DNA of 64,000 nucleotides, taken from the NCBI GenBank assembly GCA_965262485.1, contig OZ253540.1, positions 3,658,001 to 3,722,000 of the forward strand, given 5' to 3'. Source of the DNA: Bin87 sp965262485 (lineage in GTDB: Bacteria; Chloroflexota; Dehalococcoidia; Lucifugimonadales; UBA3495). The notes under the pieces are model-generated. The model was not told the DNA's origin and made no database searches. It worked only from the letters and a program-made list of their open reading frames with translations. Below are positions 17,142-24,199 of the stretch, in pieces. The number at the start of each line of letters is the position of its first letter. The first letter of the stretch is position 1. The translations under genes were made by a program, and so were the position numbers.

Positions 17142-17435
17142 GTGAGGGTTATCGCCAAAAGGACGCTGCGGGAGTTCTGGGAACGGCATCCTGACGCCCG
17201 TCAGCCGTTGCAGGAATGGTATGAGGTTGCCGAGAGCTCGGATTGGTACGCTCCACACCGGGTAAGGGCGAGATACTCAAGCGCCAGCATCATCGCCGGG
17301 AACCGGGTGGTGTTCAACATCAAAGGCAACGCCTATCGGCTGGTGGTTCATGTCCTCTACCATCGCCGTCGGGTCTATATCCGGTTTATCGGCACACATG
17401 CCGAATACGACGCTATCAACGCCGAGGAGGTATAG
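17142..17435 (+). CDS. higB: HigB-type mRNA interferase toxin
   Basis: This 97-residue toxin, read from GTG 17142, matches the HigB family: MRVIAKRTLREFWERHPDA at the start, then NRVVFNIKGNAYRLVVHV and the VYIRFIGTHAEYDAI ending. HigB proteins are RelE-fold ribosome-dependent RNases. The toxin-first order with the antitoxin starting 3 bp after the stop codon is the usual higBA layout. The gene looks intact. Confidence 0.9.
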   Translation: MRVIAKRTLREFWERHPDARQPLQEWYEVAESSDWYAPHRVRARYSSASIIAGNRVVFNIKGNAYRLVVHVLYHRRRVYIRFIGTHAEYDAINAEEV

Positions 17436-17437
17436 CC

Positions 17438-17818
17438 ATGGCAGAAATTACTCAGGTCCGGACGGAAGCGGAATATGACGCCGCCCTGGCGCGTATTTCC
17501 GAGCTGTTGGATTCCGAACCCTATAGTCCGGAAGACGAGGAACTCGACCGGATCACTACGTTGGTGGAAATCTACGAAGATGAGCATTATCCAATGGGTG
17601 AGTCTAACCCGGTCTCGATGCTTGAGTTTATGCTGGACCAGCAAATGGTGACGCGCGAGCAACTGCTCCCCCTGGCCGGCAGCGATGCCAGCCTCGACGC
17701 GATACTGGCCGGCCAGGAACCGATTCCCCCAGGTTTGGCGCAATTGCTGTACGAGAAGGTTGGTATTACCACGGAGGCGCTACCCGAAAACGCGGTTAGG
17801 CAGACGTCAACGGAGTAA
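17438..17818 (+). CDS. higA: HigA-type antitoxin
   Basis: This 126-residue acidic protein starts at ATG 17438, immediately preceded by GAGGAGGT inside the higB end. The N-terminal half, with SPEDEELDRITTLVEIYEDE, is the toxin-neutralising region of COG5499-type antitoxins. The C-terminal part SMLEFMLDQQMVTREQLLPL...SLDAILAG is a degenerate helix-turn-helix that would bind the operon's own promoter. It is translationally coupled to higB. Confidence 0.88.
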   Translation: MAEITQVRTEAEYDAALARISELLDSEPYSPEDEELDRITTLVEIYEDEHYPMGESNPVSMLEFMLDQQMVTREQLLPLAGSDASLDAILAGQEPIPPGLAQLLYEKVGITTEALPENAVRQTSTE

Positions 17819-17994
17819 ACTGTACAACGTCAAGCTCTGGTCACCGTCTGTTAGCAAATCCGCACAGCCAGCCGTTCATGGAGTAACTGGATAGCAGTGT
17901 TGGCAACGAGCTTGACGGAACCAAAGGGCTAGCTCTACAGTTCCTTCAATCCTTGGTGCTACGCCGCTCTTTGCTTACTCGGCGAAGGTACGCT

Positions 17995-18873
17995 ATGCAG
18001 TCCATAAAATCGCCGTGGGCAACCACTTTCGACGAGTTTGCCGCTTCGATTCAAGAAACGGCAATTATCGCCGCCCCTTATATTACCCGCCAACCGGTTG
18101 AGCGGTTAGCCAGGAAACTGAGTGCTCGGCGTCGGTCAGTACGTCTTGACGTGCTGACCAACTTGCAAGCGGATAGCCTTATTGATGGCTCGTTGGACAT
18201 CGGCGCGTTGGCATGGTTGTGTCAACGGATTCCCGGCACTACCGTCAGGCATCTGCGCTATCTGCACGCCAAAGCCTATGTCGCTGATGGACATACCGCT
18301 ATCGTTACTTCCTCAAACCTCACCAGCGGCGGCCTCTTGCGGAACCGTGAATTAGGGGTAGCCATCACTGAACCCGATGAAGTGAAGGACATAGCGGACG
18401 ATCTGAGGGAGTACGGTAATCTGGGTGTTCTAGTGCCGCCGGATGCACTGTCCGAACTCGATGGAATGACGCAGCAAGCCCAGCGGAGCAAGGCAACTGT
18501 GGATAAAGCCGTTCCCAATGACGTAAGGGCAGAGTATCACGCTATTCGGAATAGCATGAATGAGCGGCTGGTAGAACTGCGAACCACTGGTGAAGCATTT
18601 GTAACCGACCCGAAGGCGGCGATAACGGCCCAATTTGCCGATGCTATCGGGTATGTTTTGCGTAGGCAGGGTCCAATGCGCACTATCGACATTTACCCAC
18701 TAGTCCAAAATTTGAAACCCGAACTGTGCGCTGATGATACCGACATCATTCTCAACGGTATGAACTTTGGTAGAAATTGGAAACGTGCTATGCGTAACGC
18801 TCAGACCCACCTGAAGAATCGAGGCGTTATCGTCCACGAAGGGGGGCGCAATGGTCTCTGGCGGTTAACCTGA
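17995..18873 (+). CDS. PLD-family nuclease-like protein with C-terminal winged-helix domain
   Basis: This 292-residue protein has one phospholipase D-type motif, LHAKAYVADGHTAIVTSSNL (H91, K93 and the SSNLTSGG turn). Single-motif PLD enzymes usually act as dimers; bacterial examples include the restriction enzyme BfiI and Nuc-type endonucleases. The C-terminal 80 residues (DAIGYVLRRQGPMRTIDIY...GLWRLT) look like a winged helix. ATG 17995 is preferred over the TTG 42 bp earlier because AAGG precedes it. A 100-residue unknown ORF follows closely. A defence or DNA-repair role is inferred from the fold and the toxin-antitoxin neighbourhood. Confidence 0.75.
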   Translation: MQSIKSPWATTFDEFAASIQETAIIAAPYITRQPVERLARKLSARRRSVRLDVLTNLQADSLIDGSLDIGALAWLCQRIPGTTVRHLRYLHAKAYVADGHTAIVTSSNLTSGGLLRNRELGVAITEPDEVKDIADDLREYGNLGVLVPPDALSELDGMTQQAQRSKATVDKAVPNDVRAEYHAIRNSMNERLVELRTTGEAFVTDPKAAITAQFADAIGYVLRRQGPMRTIDIYPLVQNLKPELCADDTDIILNGMNFGRNWKRAMRNAQTHLKNRGVIVHEGGRNGLWRLT

Positions 18874-18884
18874 CTGAGGGAGGT

Positions 18885-19187
18885 ATGAAGATGACGCAAC
18901 GAGACATCACCCGTGTGCTAGTCGATATAATCAAGTACGATTATTTCTGGCCGCCCGTTGACAGCAAAGATGCAGTGTATGGTTTTACCCACAGCATGGA
19001 GGTCAACGCAATCTGCGCCGATATGCTACCTCCGCACGTTGTGACACCAGTCGAAAAGGACGTTCTAGAGGATGTTCTGGCAGACTATTTGCAAAGGCGT
19101 GGGGTCGGCGCAGAGGACGAGGCCAGGATTCGCACTTGGCTGGATGGACTGCCTGATGAAATCGCCATCATCGAACGTGAGCCATGA
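18885..19187 (+). CDS. Small hypothetical protein, cotranscribed with PLD-like gene
   Basis: This 100-residue soluble protein (MKMTQRDITRVLVDIIKYDY..., acidic C-terminal half) starts 12 bp after the PLD-like gene, with GGGAGG just upstream, so the two are an operon. I recognise no family or catalytic motif. It may be a regulator or inhibitor of the nuclease-like partner. The Met at codon 3 is an alternative start. Confidence 0.7.
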   Translation: MKMTQRDITRVLVDIIKYDYFWPPVDSKDAVYGFTHSMEVNAICADMLPPHVVTPVEKDVLEDVLADYLQRRGVGAEDEARIRTWLDGLPDEIAIIEREP

Positions 19188-19226
19188 TTCGCGGTACATC
19201 TGAAAGATGGTCGCAATTGAAAATTC

Positions 19227-19253
19227 GACGGCCGCTCATTACGAGCGGCCGTC
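19227..19253. terminator. Bidirectional intrinsic terminator
   Basis: GACGGCCGCTC-ATTAC-GAGCGGCCGTC is a perfect 11-bp stem with a 5-nt loop between two convergent genes. On the minus strand it is followed by GAATTTTC; on the plus strand by TGGTT. Confidence 0.7.
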
Positions 19254-19283
19254 TGGTTGGCTGCAACTACCTTGGGTAAGGCG

Positions 19284-19481
19284 TCACCTTCGCGATGCGG
19301 CTACCGCTATCCCGCCGCAGACCGCACCGACCACAAGGGTCAGCGCCACCACGAAATAGGCGATGTCTTTGATATAAGCGGGAGCCTGCCAGACATTACC
19401 AATGTCGGCACCCACAACAGCGCCAGAGAGGATCAGCACCAGAGCCAGAACAGGAGCGATGTTTTGCAAGATACTTATCAT
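19284..19481 (-). CDS. Small integral membrane protein, unknown function
   Basis: This 65-residue protein has two predicted membrane helices, about residues 8-25 and 38-60, and ends AVAASRR. A strong AAGGAGGT lies six bases before the ATG, which makes it a credible gene despite its size. The layout resembles pilin-like VirB2 or holin-sized proteins, but I cannot assign either. A second membrane-protein gene lies upstream on the same strand. Confidence 0.7.
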   Translation of the reverse strand: MISILQNIAPVLALVLILSGAVVGADIGNVWQAPAYIKDIAYFVVALTLVVGAVCGGIAVAASRR

Positions 19482-19532
19482 TGAGTACCTCCTTAGATAA
19501 GCAAGGCAACTGATAGTTTGTTCTGGTGTAGT

Positions 19533-20000
19533 CTATTCTTGCTGAGGGTGTAATCCCGCCTCCCAACCGTGGATTCTCAGCTTGCAAACCGAACGGGATG
19601 TTTGATGCGCTGGCGAATGCACTGGCATTACTATGCGGGCTGGGTGCAAGTCCCAGTGCCGCATGGGAGCGGCGACTTTAAAAACGAATTCTAATGCACA
19701 GGAGACAGGAATTGCGACGGCTAGTTCGTAGCGCAATATCGCTACCATGTAAACCGCAGTGTACACCAGCCAGATGACCAACAGCTTCAAGGCCATTGGG
19801 ATGAGGACGGCTCCAGTTTTTGCCAAGAAATCGACCGACACTTCAACAGGGTTGAGGCCAATCGCTGCTCCGGCGATTCCGAGCAGAATGGCCGAACCGC
19901 CGACAACATAAACGAAAGGCATTAGAAATGCCCTTCCCAGCAGGATCGGATTCGGTAACTGGGTAACCCACCCCCGCCAATAGCCTATGATATTGGTCAT
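19533..20000 (-). CDS. Membrane protein of unknown function
   Basis: This protein is about 155 residues with three hydrophobic stretches: FLMPFVYVVGGSAILLGIAG, a segment around VLIPMALKLLVIWLVYTAVY, and a weaker one near VAIPVSCALEF. The Met at 20000 is preferred to the one at 20030 because GAGGT precedes it. The last 40 residues are hydrophilic and His/Arg-rich, possibly the product of a frameshift or a genuine cytoplasmic tail. It lies upstream of the 65-residue membrane protein on the same strand. Confidence 0.55.
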   Translation of the reverse strand: MTNIIGYWRGWVTQLPNPILLGRAFLMPFVYVVGGSAILLGIAGAAIGLNPVEVSVDFLAKTGAVLIPMALKLLVIWLVYTAVYMVAILRYELAVAIPVSCALEFVFKVAAPMRHWDLHPARIVMPVHSPAHQTSRSVCKLRIHGWEAGLHPQQE

Positions 20001-20195
20001 CACACTTTTAGTGTACCTCAAATCTGCCATTTGCTATTACAATACTTGGCAATTCTAATTGTTCAGACTTGCGGGAATCTGTCGGCTATTCGGACTCTTA
20101 TGGAGGGGCAACCAAGTACGGAATCTCCACTGCAAATCGCTTTAGTCCCCTCAAACGCGAACAGTTACTGGCAATTTCTCTGACGGGGAATATCT

Positions 20196-20330
20196 ATGGC
20201 CAGCAGCAACGAATCCTCCCGCTCTCTCTCTCGCCTGCCCGTCGCTCCCTTCTACACCCCGGAGCATTTGGCCGCTGGCGGGTTTGACGCCGCTGCCGAT
20301 TTGGGACGGCTGGGCGTGGTATCCTGTACC
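20196..20330 (+). pseudogene. N-terminal remnant of an acyl-CoA mutase large subunit
   Basis: The frame encodes about 42 residues, SRSLSRLPVAPFYTPEHLAA and GGFDAAADLG. They align with residues 8-38 of the intact mutase at 21012 (PRSLSGLPIDGLYSPDQLAA, then SGFDPAADLG). DNA identity is only about 65% by eye, so this is a diverged paralogue rather than a fresh copy. Similarity stops exactly where the antitoxin gene's ribosome binding site begins, suggesting the toxin-antitoxin module replaced the rest of this gene. Confidence 0.7.
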
Positions 20331-20343
20331 GAGGAGGCTCGCC

Positions 20344-20577
20344 ATGTTTGCCAGATTGACCGCCGACAATCGGATCACCTTGCCCGATACCGTGGTCTGC
20401 GATTTTCCGGACGTACAAGTTTTTGACGTAGTCAACGAAGATGGCCGTATAGTGTTGACTCCGGTTATCCCGAGCAAGGCTGATGTGGTGCGTGCCAAGC
20501 TCGCGCTGCGTGGCATAACCGAGTCCGATGTTGCGGACGCTGTGGCGTGGGCGCGGAGTAGCGAAGCCCACCAGTGA
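20344..20577 (+). CDS. AbrB-like antitoxin of a PIN-type toxin-antitoxin pair
   Basis: This 77-residue protein starts at ATG 20344 after GAGGAGG. It has a swapped-hairpin-like N-terminus (ARLTADNRITLPDTVVCDF, EDGRIVLTPV) and a C-terminal helix LRGITESDVADAVAWARSS, a layout common in antitoxins paired with PIN-family toxins. Its stop codon overlaps the GTG of the toxin gene. The antitoxin is intact although the toxin is broken. Confidence 0.75.
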   Translation: MFARLTADNRITLPDTVVCDFPDVQVFDVVNEDGRIVLTPVIPSKADVVRAKLALRGITESDVADAVAWARSSEAHQ

Positions 20578-21007
20578 ACTTGGTTATAGATACCAACGTG
20601 CTGGTCTCTGCGTTGGCGTTCAGTTCAGATTCACTGTCCTGGATGCGATCACTGTGGCAATCTGGAGAAATAACGCCCTTGATCAGCCGGGAACCACAGC
20701 GGCTTCTGTCATTGCGAGGAGCGCAGCGACGTGGCAATCCCGTTGCAGCAACGGCGGCGGTTTCAGCGCCGAGATTGCCAACCCCCGCATCGAGTACGGG
20801 GTCGCAATGACAAGTTTCGCAATTTTCTCGATTAATGTCCCGCATTGCAGAGACCCTAATGATCGGCCATTCTTGGAATTGGCGGTCGTCGCGTCGGCGG
20901 ATGCTATCGTGACTGGCGACGCCGACTTGTTGGCAATGTCGTCGGTGTTCACCATTCCAATACTCTCACCGGTAGAATTGCAGGGTCGCATACCACATAT
21001 AGGGTGA
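20574..21007 (+). pseudogene. PIN-domain toxin gene disrupted by a family B repeat
   Basis: From GTG 20574 the protein reads MNLVIDTNVLVSALAF, the first PIN motif with its metal-binding Asp, for about 40 codons. It then enters the repeat at 20707-20812. After the repeat, in another frame, the PIN C-terminus resumes: CRDPNDRPFLELAVVASADA, IVTGDADLLA and IPILSPVEL. Roughly 35 central residues are also missing, so the event combined insertion with deletion. The toxin is almost certainly dead. Confidence 0.8.
20707..20812. repeat. Family B repeat inserted in the PIN toxin gene
   Basis: This 106-bp element is bounded by TGTCATTGCGA and its exact inverse TCGCAATGACA. Its inner part contains GGAGCGCAGCGACGTGGCAA on the left and GATTGCCAACCCCCGCAT on the right, matching the copies at 12482, 37034, 58297 and 59702. 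Confidence 0.8.
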
Positions 21008-21011
21008 AACA

Positions 21012-22640
21012 ATGACCGACGCGCGCAATAACCCCCGCTCCCTTTCCGGCCTGCCCATCGACGGCCTGTACTCGCCGGATCAGTTAGCCGCCTCCGGTTT
21101 CGATCCCGCTGCCGACCTTGGCGAGCCGGGTCAGTTCCCGTTCACTCGCGGCGCCTACCCCAATATGTACCGCGGACGCCTGTGGACCCGCCGGCAGATT
21201 GCCGGCTTTGGCACTGCCGCCGCCACCAACGAGCGGTATCGGTTTCTGCTCGACCACGGCCAAACCGGGCTCAGCACCGACTTTGACCATCCGACGCTGA
21301 CGGGGTATGACTCTGACCACGAACTGGCCGAGGGCGAGGTTGGTCGTCTGGGCGTCGCCATCGACACCGCCGCCGACATGGGCGAGTTGTTCGACGGTAT
21401 TCCGTTGGAGCAGGCCAGCGTATCCCTCACCATCAACCATCCGGCCATCGTCCTGCTCGGCATGTTCCTCAGCGTCGCCGAAAAGCGGGGCACCCCCTGG
21501 CCCGCCCTGCGCGGAACCGTCCAAAATGACTCCCTCAAAGAGTTTCACGGCCAGAAAACCTTTGCGCTGCCGCCTGGCCCGGCCCTCAAACTGACCACCG
21601 ATGTCGTGGAGTTCTGCACCCAGCACGTCCCCAACTGGTACACCATCTCCATCAGCGGCTACCATACGCGCGAGGCCGGCTCGGACGCCGTGCAGGAACT
21701 GGCCTTCACCATCGCGCAGGGTATGGCCTACGTTGAGTCGGCGATGAAGCGCGGCCTGCCGGTGGATTCCTTTGCGCCGCGACTGTCCCACTTCTTCGGC
21801 GTCCACAACGACTTCTTCGAAGAGATCGCCAAATTCCGCGCCGCCCGCCGGATGTGGGCCCGCATCATGCGCGACCGCTACGGCGCCACCCGCTCCGAGT
21901 CCATGCGAATGCGTTTCCATACCCAGACCCTCGGCTCCACCCTGGTGCGCCAGGACCCACTCAACAACATCCTGCGCGGCGGATTGCAGGCGCTGGCAGC
22001 CGTGCTCGGCGGCACCCAGTCCCTCCACGTCAGCGGCTACGATGAAGCCTACGACATTCCCTCCGAAGAAGCCATGCGCATCTCCCTGGCCACCCAAATG
22101 ATTCTGGCCCACGAAAGCGGTGTTTCCGCCACCCCCGATCCCCTGGGCGGTTCGGCCTACCTGGAGACCCTGACCACCCAGCTGGAAGAAGCCGCCCACG
22201 CCTACATCGCCCGCATCGACGATATGGGCAACGGCAGTATGCTGGACGGGATGCTCGAAGCCATCACCAACGGCTACATCGAAAGCGAAATCGCCCAGGC
22301 GTCCTACCGCTACCAGCAGCGGGTGGAAACCGGCGACTACACCATCGTCGGCGTCAACGACGAATACCGCGACGACGCTGCTTCGTCCGGATCGCTGGAA
22401 CTGTTCGAGTTTGACCAGGGCGAAGAAGATCGCCAGATCGCCCGTCTCACCCAGGTACGCCGGTCCCGCAGCGAAGCCGAGGCCGCCCAGGCCATCCGCC
22501 GCATCGTCAAAACCGCCCGCGACGACGCCAACCTGCTGCCCGCCATCATACCGGCGGTCGCCGCTGGGGTAACCGAGGGTGAAATCATGGGCGCGCTGCG
22601 CGACGAATGGGGCGAATACGTCGATCCGGGGGTGTTTTAG
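21012..22640 (+). CDS. Acyl-CoA mutase large subunit (methylmalonyl-CoA mutase family)
   Basis: This 542-residue catalytic subunit of a B12-dependent acyl-CoA mutase has no fused cobalamin domain. Motifs include FTRGAYPNMYRGRLWTRRQI with the substrate-contacting YRGRLWT, GYDSDHELAEGEVGRLGVAI, NTxx-type helices, ISGYHTREAGSDAVQELAFT, and TLGSTLVRQDPLNNILRGGL. The family interconverts methylmalonyl-CoA and succinyl-CoA or isobutyryl-type substrates. The separate B12-binding subunit is encoded at 23701, with two unrelated genes between. The start at 21012 follows AGGGTG. Which acyl-CoA is used is undetermined, though the YxxxLWT variant suits methylmalonyl-CoA-like substrates. Confidence 0.9.
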   Translation: MTDARNNPRSLSGLPIDGLYSPDQLAASGFDPAADLGEPGQFPFTRGAYPNMYRGRLWTRRQIAGFGTAAATNERYRFLLDHGQTGLSTDFDHPTLTGYDSDHELAEGEVGRLGVAIDTAADMGELFDGIPLEQASVSLTINHPAIVLLGMFLSVAEKRGTPWPALRGTVQNDSLKEFHGQKTFALPPGPALKLTTDVVEFCTQHVPNWYTISISGYHTREAGSDAVQELAFTIAQGMAYVESAMKRGLPVDSFAPRLSHFFGVHNDFFEEIAKFRAARRMWARIMRDRYGATRSESMRMRFHTQTLGSTLVRQDPLNNILRGGLQALAAVLGGTQSLHVSGYDEAYDIPSEEAMRISLATQMILAHESGVSATPDPLGGSAYLETLTTQLEEAAHAYIARIDDMGNGSMLDGMLEAITNGYIESEIAQASYRYQQRVETGDYTIVGVNDEYRDDAASSGSLELFEFDQGEEDRQIARLTQVRRSRSEAEAAQAIRRIVKTARDDANLLPAIIPAVAAGVTEGEIMGALRDEWGEYVDPGVF

Positions 22641-22656
22641 CCGGGGTGTGATTCGG

Positions 22657-22662
22657 TATAAT
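22657..22662 (+). promoter_or_regulatory. -10 box immediately before the GHKL ATPase gene
   Basis: A perfect TATAAT ends only six bases before the ATG at 22669, with no ribosome binding site between. Transcription from it would start at or beside the ATG, giving a leaderless mRNA. No strong -35 is visible. Confidence 0.4.
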
Positions 22663-22668
22663 GCACAT

Positions 22669-23361
22669 ATGGGGGACACGGAGCATGACATATACAGCAA
22701 AGTGAACGACAGGTTAGCTTTGATGGCGAGTTGCATGGAAAGACTGCACGCCCATTTGGGGATCACCACACGGGTCGATTCGTTGAAATCGCTTGAAGCT
22801 GACACAACATTAACGCCAATCACCCAATTTCGTACTGAAGATGAAGCGAACACTCTCTGGGAAACGGTAGCAATTAACCTGATCGAGAGTGGAGTAGGGC
22901 CGGCAAACGTTTGGTCGGAAATTGACGGGATATTCGAGGAATTGGCCTTGAATGCCGCCCAGCATTCCCAGTCCGAAATAGACAGTTACGGTACGCTGGA
23001 AGTAGATGTTAGCGACGACGGTATCGTGTACATAATTGGCATTGCTGACGGCGGAATAGGAATACTAAAATCCTTACGCGCTAACCCTGAGTATGCATAC
23101 ATCGCCAAAGATGAGGGCGCCATCTCAAAGGCTACTGAACTGGACGTAACAGGCACATCGGAACCGCGAGGCGCCGGTTTGCATCACGTAATAGAAACGG
23201 TGCGGGCTTATCGAGGCGATTTGACCATTCTTTCTGGTGAAGGGTATTTGATGGTAAAAGGCGGCGTAGACCCTATCTTGGGGCGTATGGTTGATTTAGA
23301 TATGCCCTCCTATCAGGGTACTACCGTCCTGGTGGCGATACCAATTCCTTCGTTGAGGTGA
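22669..23361 (+). CDS. GHKL-type ATPase domain protein
   Basis: This 230-residue protein has a HATPase_c-like C-terminal half: an N-box-like IFEELALNAAQHSQSE (Glu and Asn in the usual spacing), then IIGIADGGIGI as the G1 box and RGAGLHHVIE as the G2 box. The first 90 residues are not recognised. It resembles anti-sigma or histidine-kinase ATPase modules without a His-phosphoacceptor domain. The next gene, 4 bp on, encodes a STAS-like protein, so the pair resembles an anti-sigma/anti-anti-sigma or signalling module. It sits inside the mutase locus. GC content and codon use appear lower than in the flanking mutase genes. Confidence 0.75.
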   Translation: MGDTEHDIYSKVNDRLALMASCMERLHAHLGITTRVDSLKSLEADTTLTPITQFRTEDEANTLWETVAINLIESGVGPANVWSEIDGIFEELALNAAQHSQSEIDSYGTLEVDVSDDGIVYIIGIADGGIGILKSLRANPEYAYIAKDEGAISKATELDVTGTSEPRGAGLHHVIETVRAYRGDLTILSGEGYLMVKGGVDPILGRMVDLDMPSYQGTTVLVAIPIPSLR

Positions 23362-23365
23362 CCTG

Positions 23366-23689
23366 ATGGCTACCGTGGATTTGTTAGAACAGTCAGGGAC
23401 CCATATGTTGGGTACCCGACCGGCGGCGCGAGCCATCGCGCCGGCCATACGCGCCGCATCGAATGATGGCGCAATAGCATTGGATACCTCGGGCATCCTC
23501 CGCATTGGTGTGTCGTTTTTCGATGAGGCGCTATTGATTTTTGACGAACTGGTTACTGAGACAGGCAATGACAGTTTGCGACTGATTTATCACAAAGCGC
23601 CGGGGATGGAATCCCTCAAGAACCTGGTTTCCAACCGCGGCCTGTCGCTCACCGAATCTCCGTCCGGGGACTGGATAATCTCGAAATAG
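23366..23689 (+). CDS. STAS-like (DUF4325) protein
   Basis: This 107-residue protein matches the STAS-like alternate family: GTRPAARAIAPAIRAA, then DTSGILRIGVSFFDEALLIF, with the Ser/Phe-rich loop where STAS proteins are phosphorylated or contact partners. GAGGT precedes the ATG, and the gene is 4 bp after the GHKL ATPase, implying one functional unit. The family usually accompanies ATPases of this kind. The output of the pair is unknown. Confidence 0.75.
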   Translation: MATVDLLEQSGTHMLGTRPAARAIAPAIRAASNDGAIALDTSGILRIGVSFFDEALLIFDELVTETGNDSLRLIYHKAPGMESLKNLVSNRGLSLTESPSGDWIISK

Positions 23690-23700
23690 CCAGTCGTATC

Positions 23701-24156
23701 ATGACGCCGGAAAGTAATCCGCCGCCTCGCGTTCTGCTCGCCAAACTCGGTTTGGACGGCCACGACCGCGGCATCAAGATCATCGCCCGCGCCCTCCGCG
23801 ACGCTGGCATGGAGGTCGTGTACCTGGGGATGCGCGTAACCGCCGATCAGGTTGCCGCCGCCGCCGCCCAGGAAGACGTGGACGTCGTTGGCATCAGCAT
23901 CCTGTCCGGAGCGCACCTGCGGCTCATGCCCCGGCTGATCGATGCGCTGCAACGCCACGGTCTGGCAGACGATAGCGGCGACGGCGGCGTGATGCTGCTG
24001 GTCGGCGGTACCATTCCCGACGGCGATGTTGAACCCCTCCACCAGCTGGGAGTTAACGGCGTGTTCCCCGTGGGAAGTTTCACCGGCCAAATGGTCGATT
24101 TCATCCAAACCAACCTCCCCCGCCAAATCCCCTCGCCCGTCGACGGAGAGGGCTAG
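23701..24156 (+). CDS. Acyl-CoA mutase B12-binding subunit
   Basis: This 151-residue cobalamin-binding protein has the diagnostic LAKLGLDGHDRG (DxHxxG, the His that ligates cobalt), followed by VVGISILSGAH and VLLVGGTIPDGDV. It supplies the coenzyme B12 domain to the large subunit at 21012. The first ten codons and the tail after residue 140 are non-conserved. It begins 11 bp after the STAS-like gene and is probably cotranscribed with it. Confidence 0.92.
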   Translation: MTPESNPPPRVLLAKLGLDGHDRGIKIIARALRDAGMEVVYLGMRVTADQVAAAAAQEDVDVVGISILSGAHLRLMPRLIDALQRHGLADDSGDGGVMLLVGGTIPDGDVEPLHQLGVNGVFPVGSFTGQMVDFIQTNLPRQIPSPVDGEG

Positions 24157-24199
24157 AGCCCGCCCCCGGCTTGACCCGGCGGTGACGGTGAATATCCCA

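Noticed and set aside
21084..22853. 589-residue ORF antisense to the acyl-CoA mutase
   Set aside because: It is a Gly/His/Val-rich mirror of the mutase coding strand without domains. High-GC genes routinely produce such shadows.
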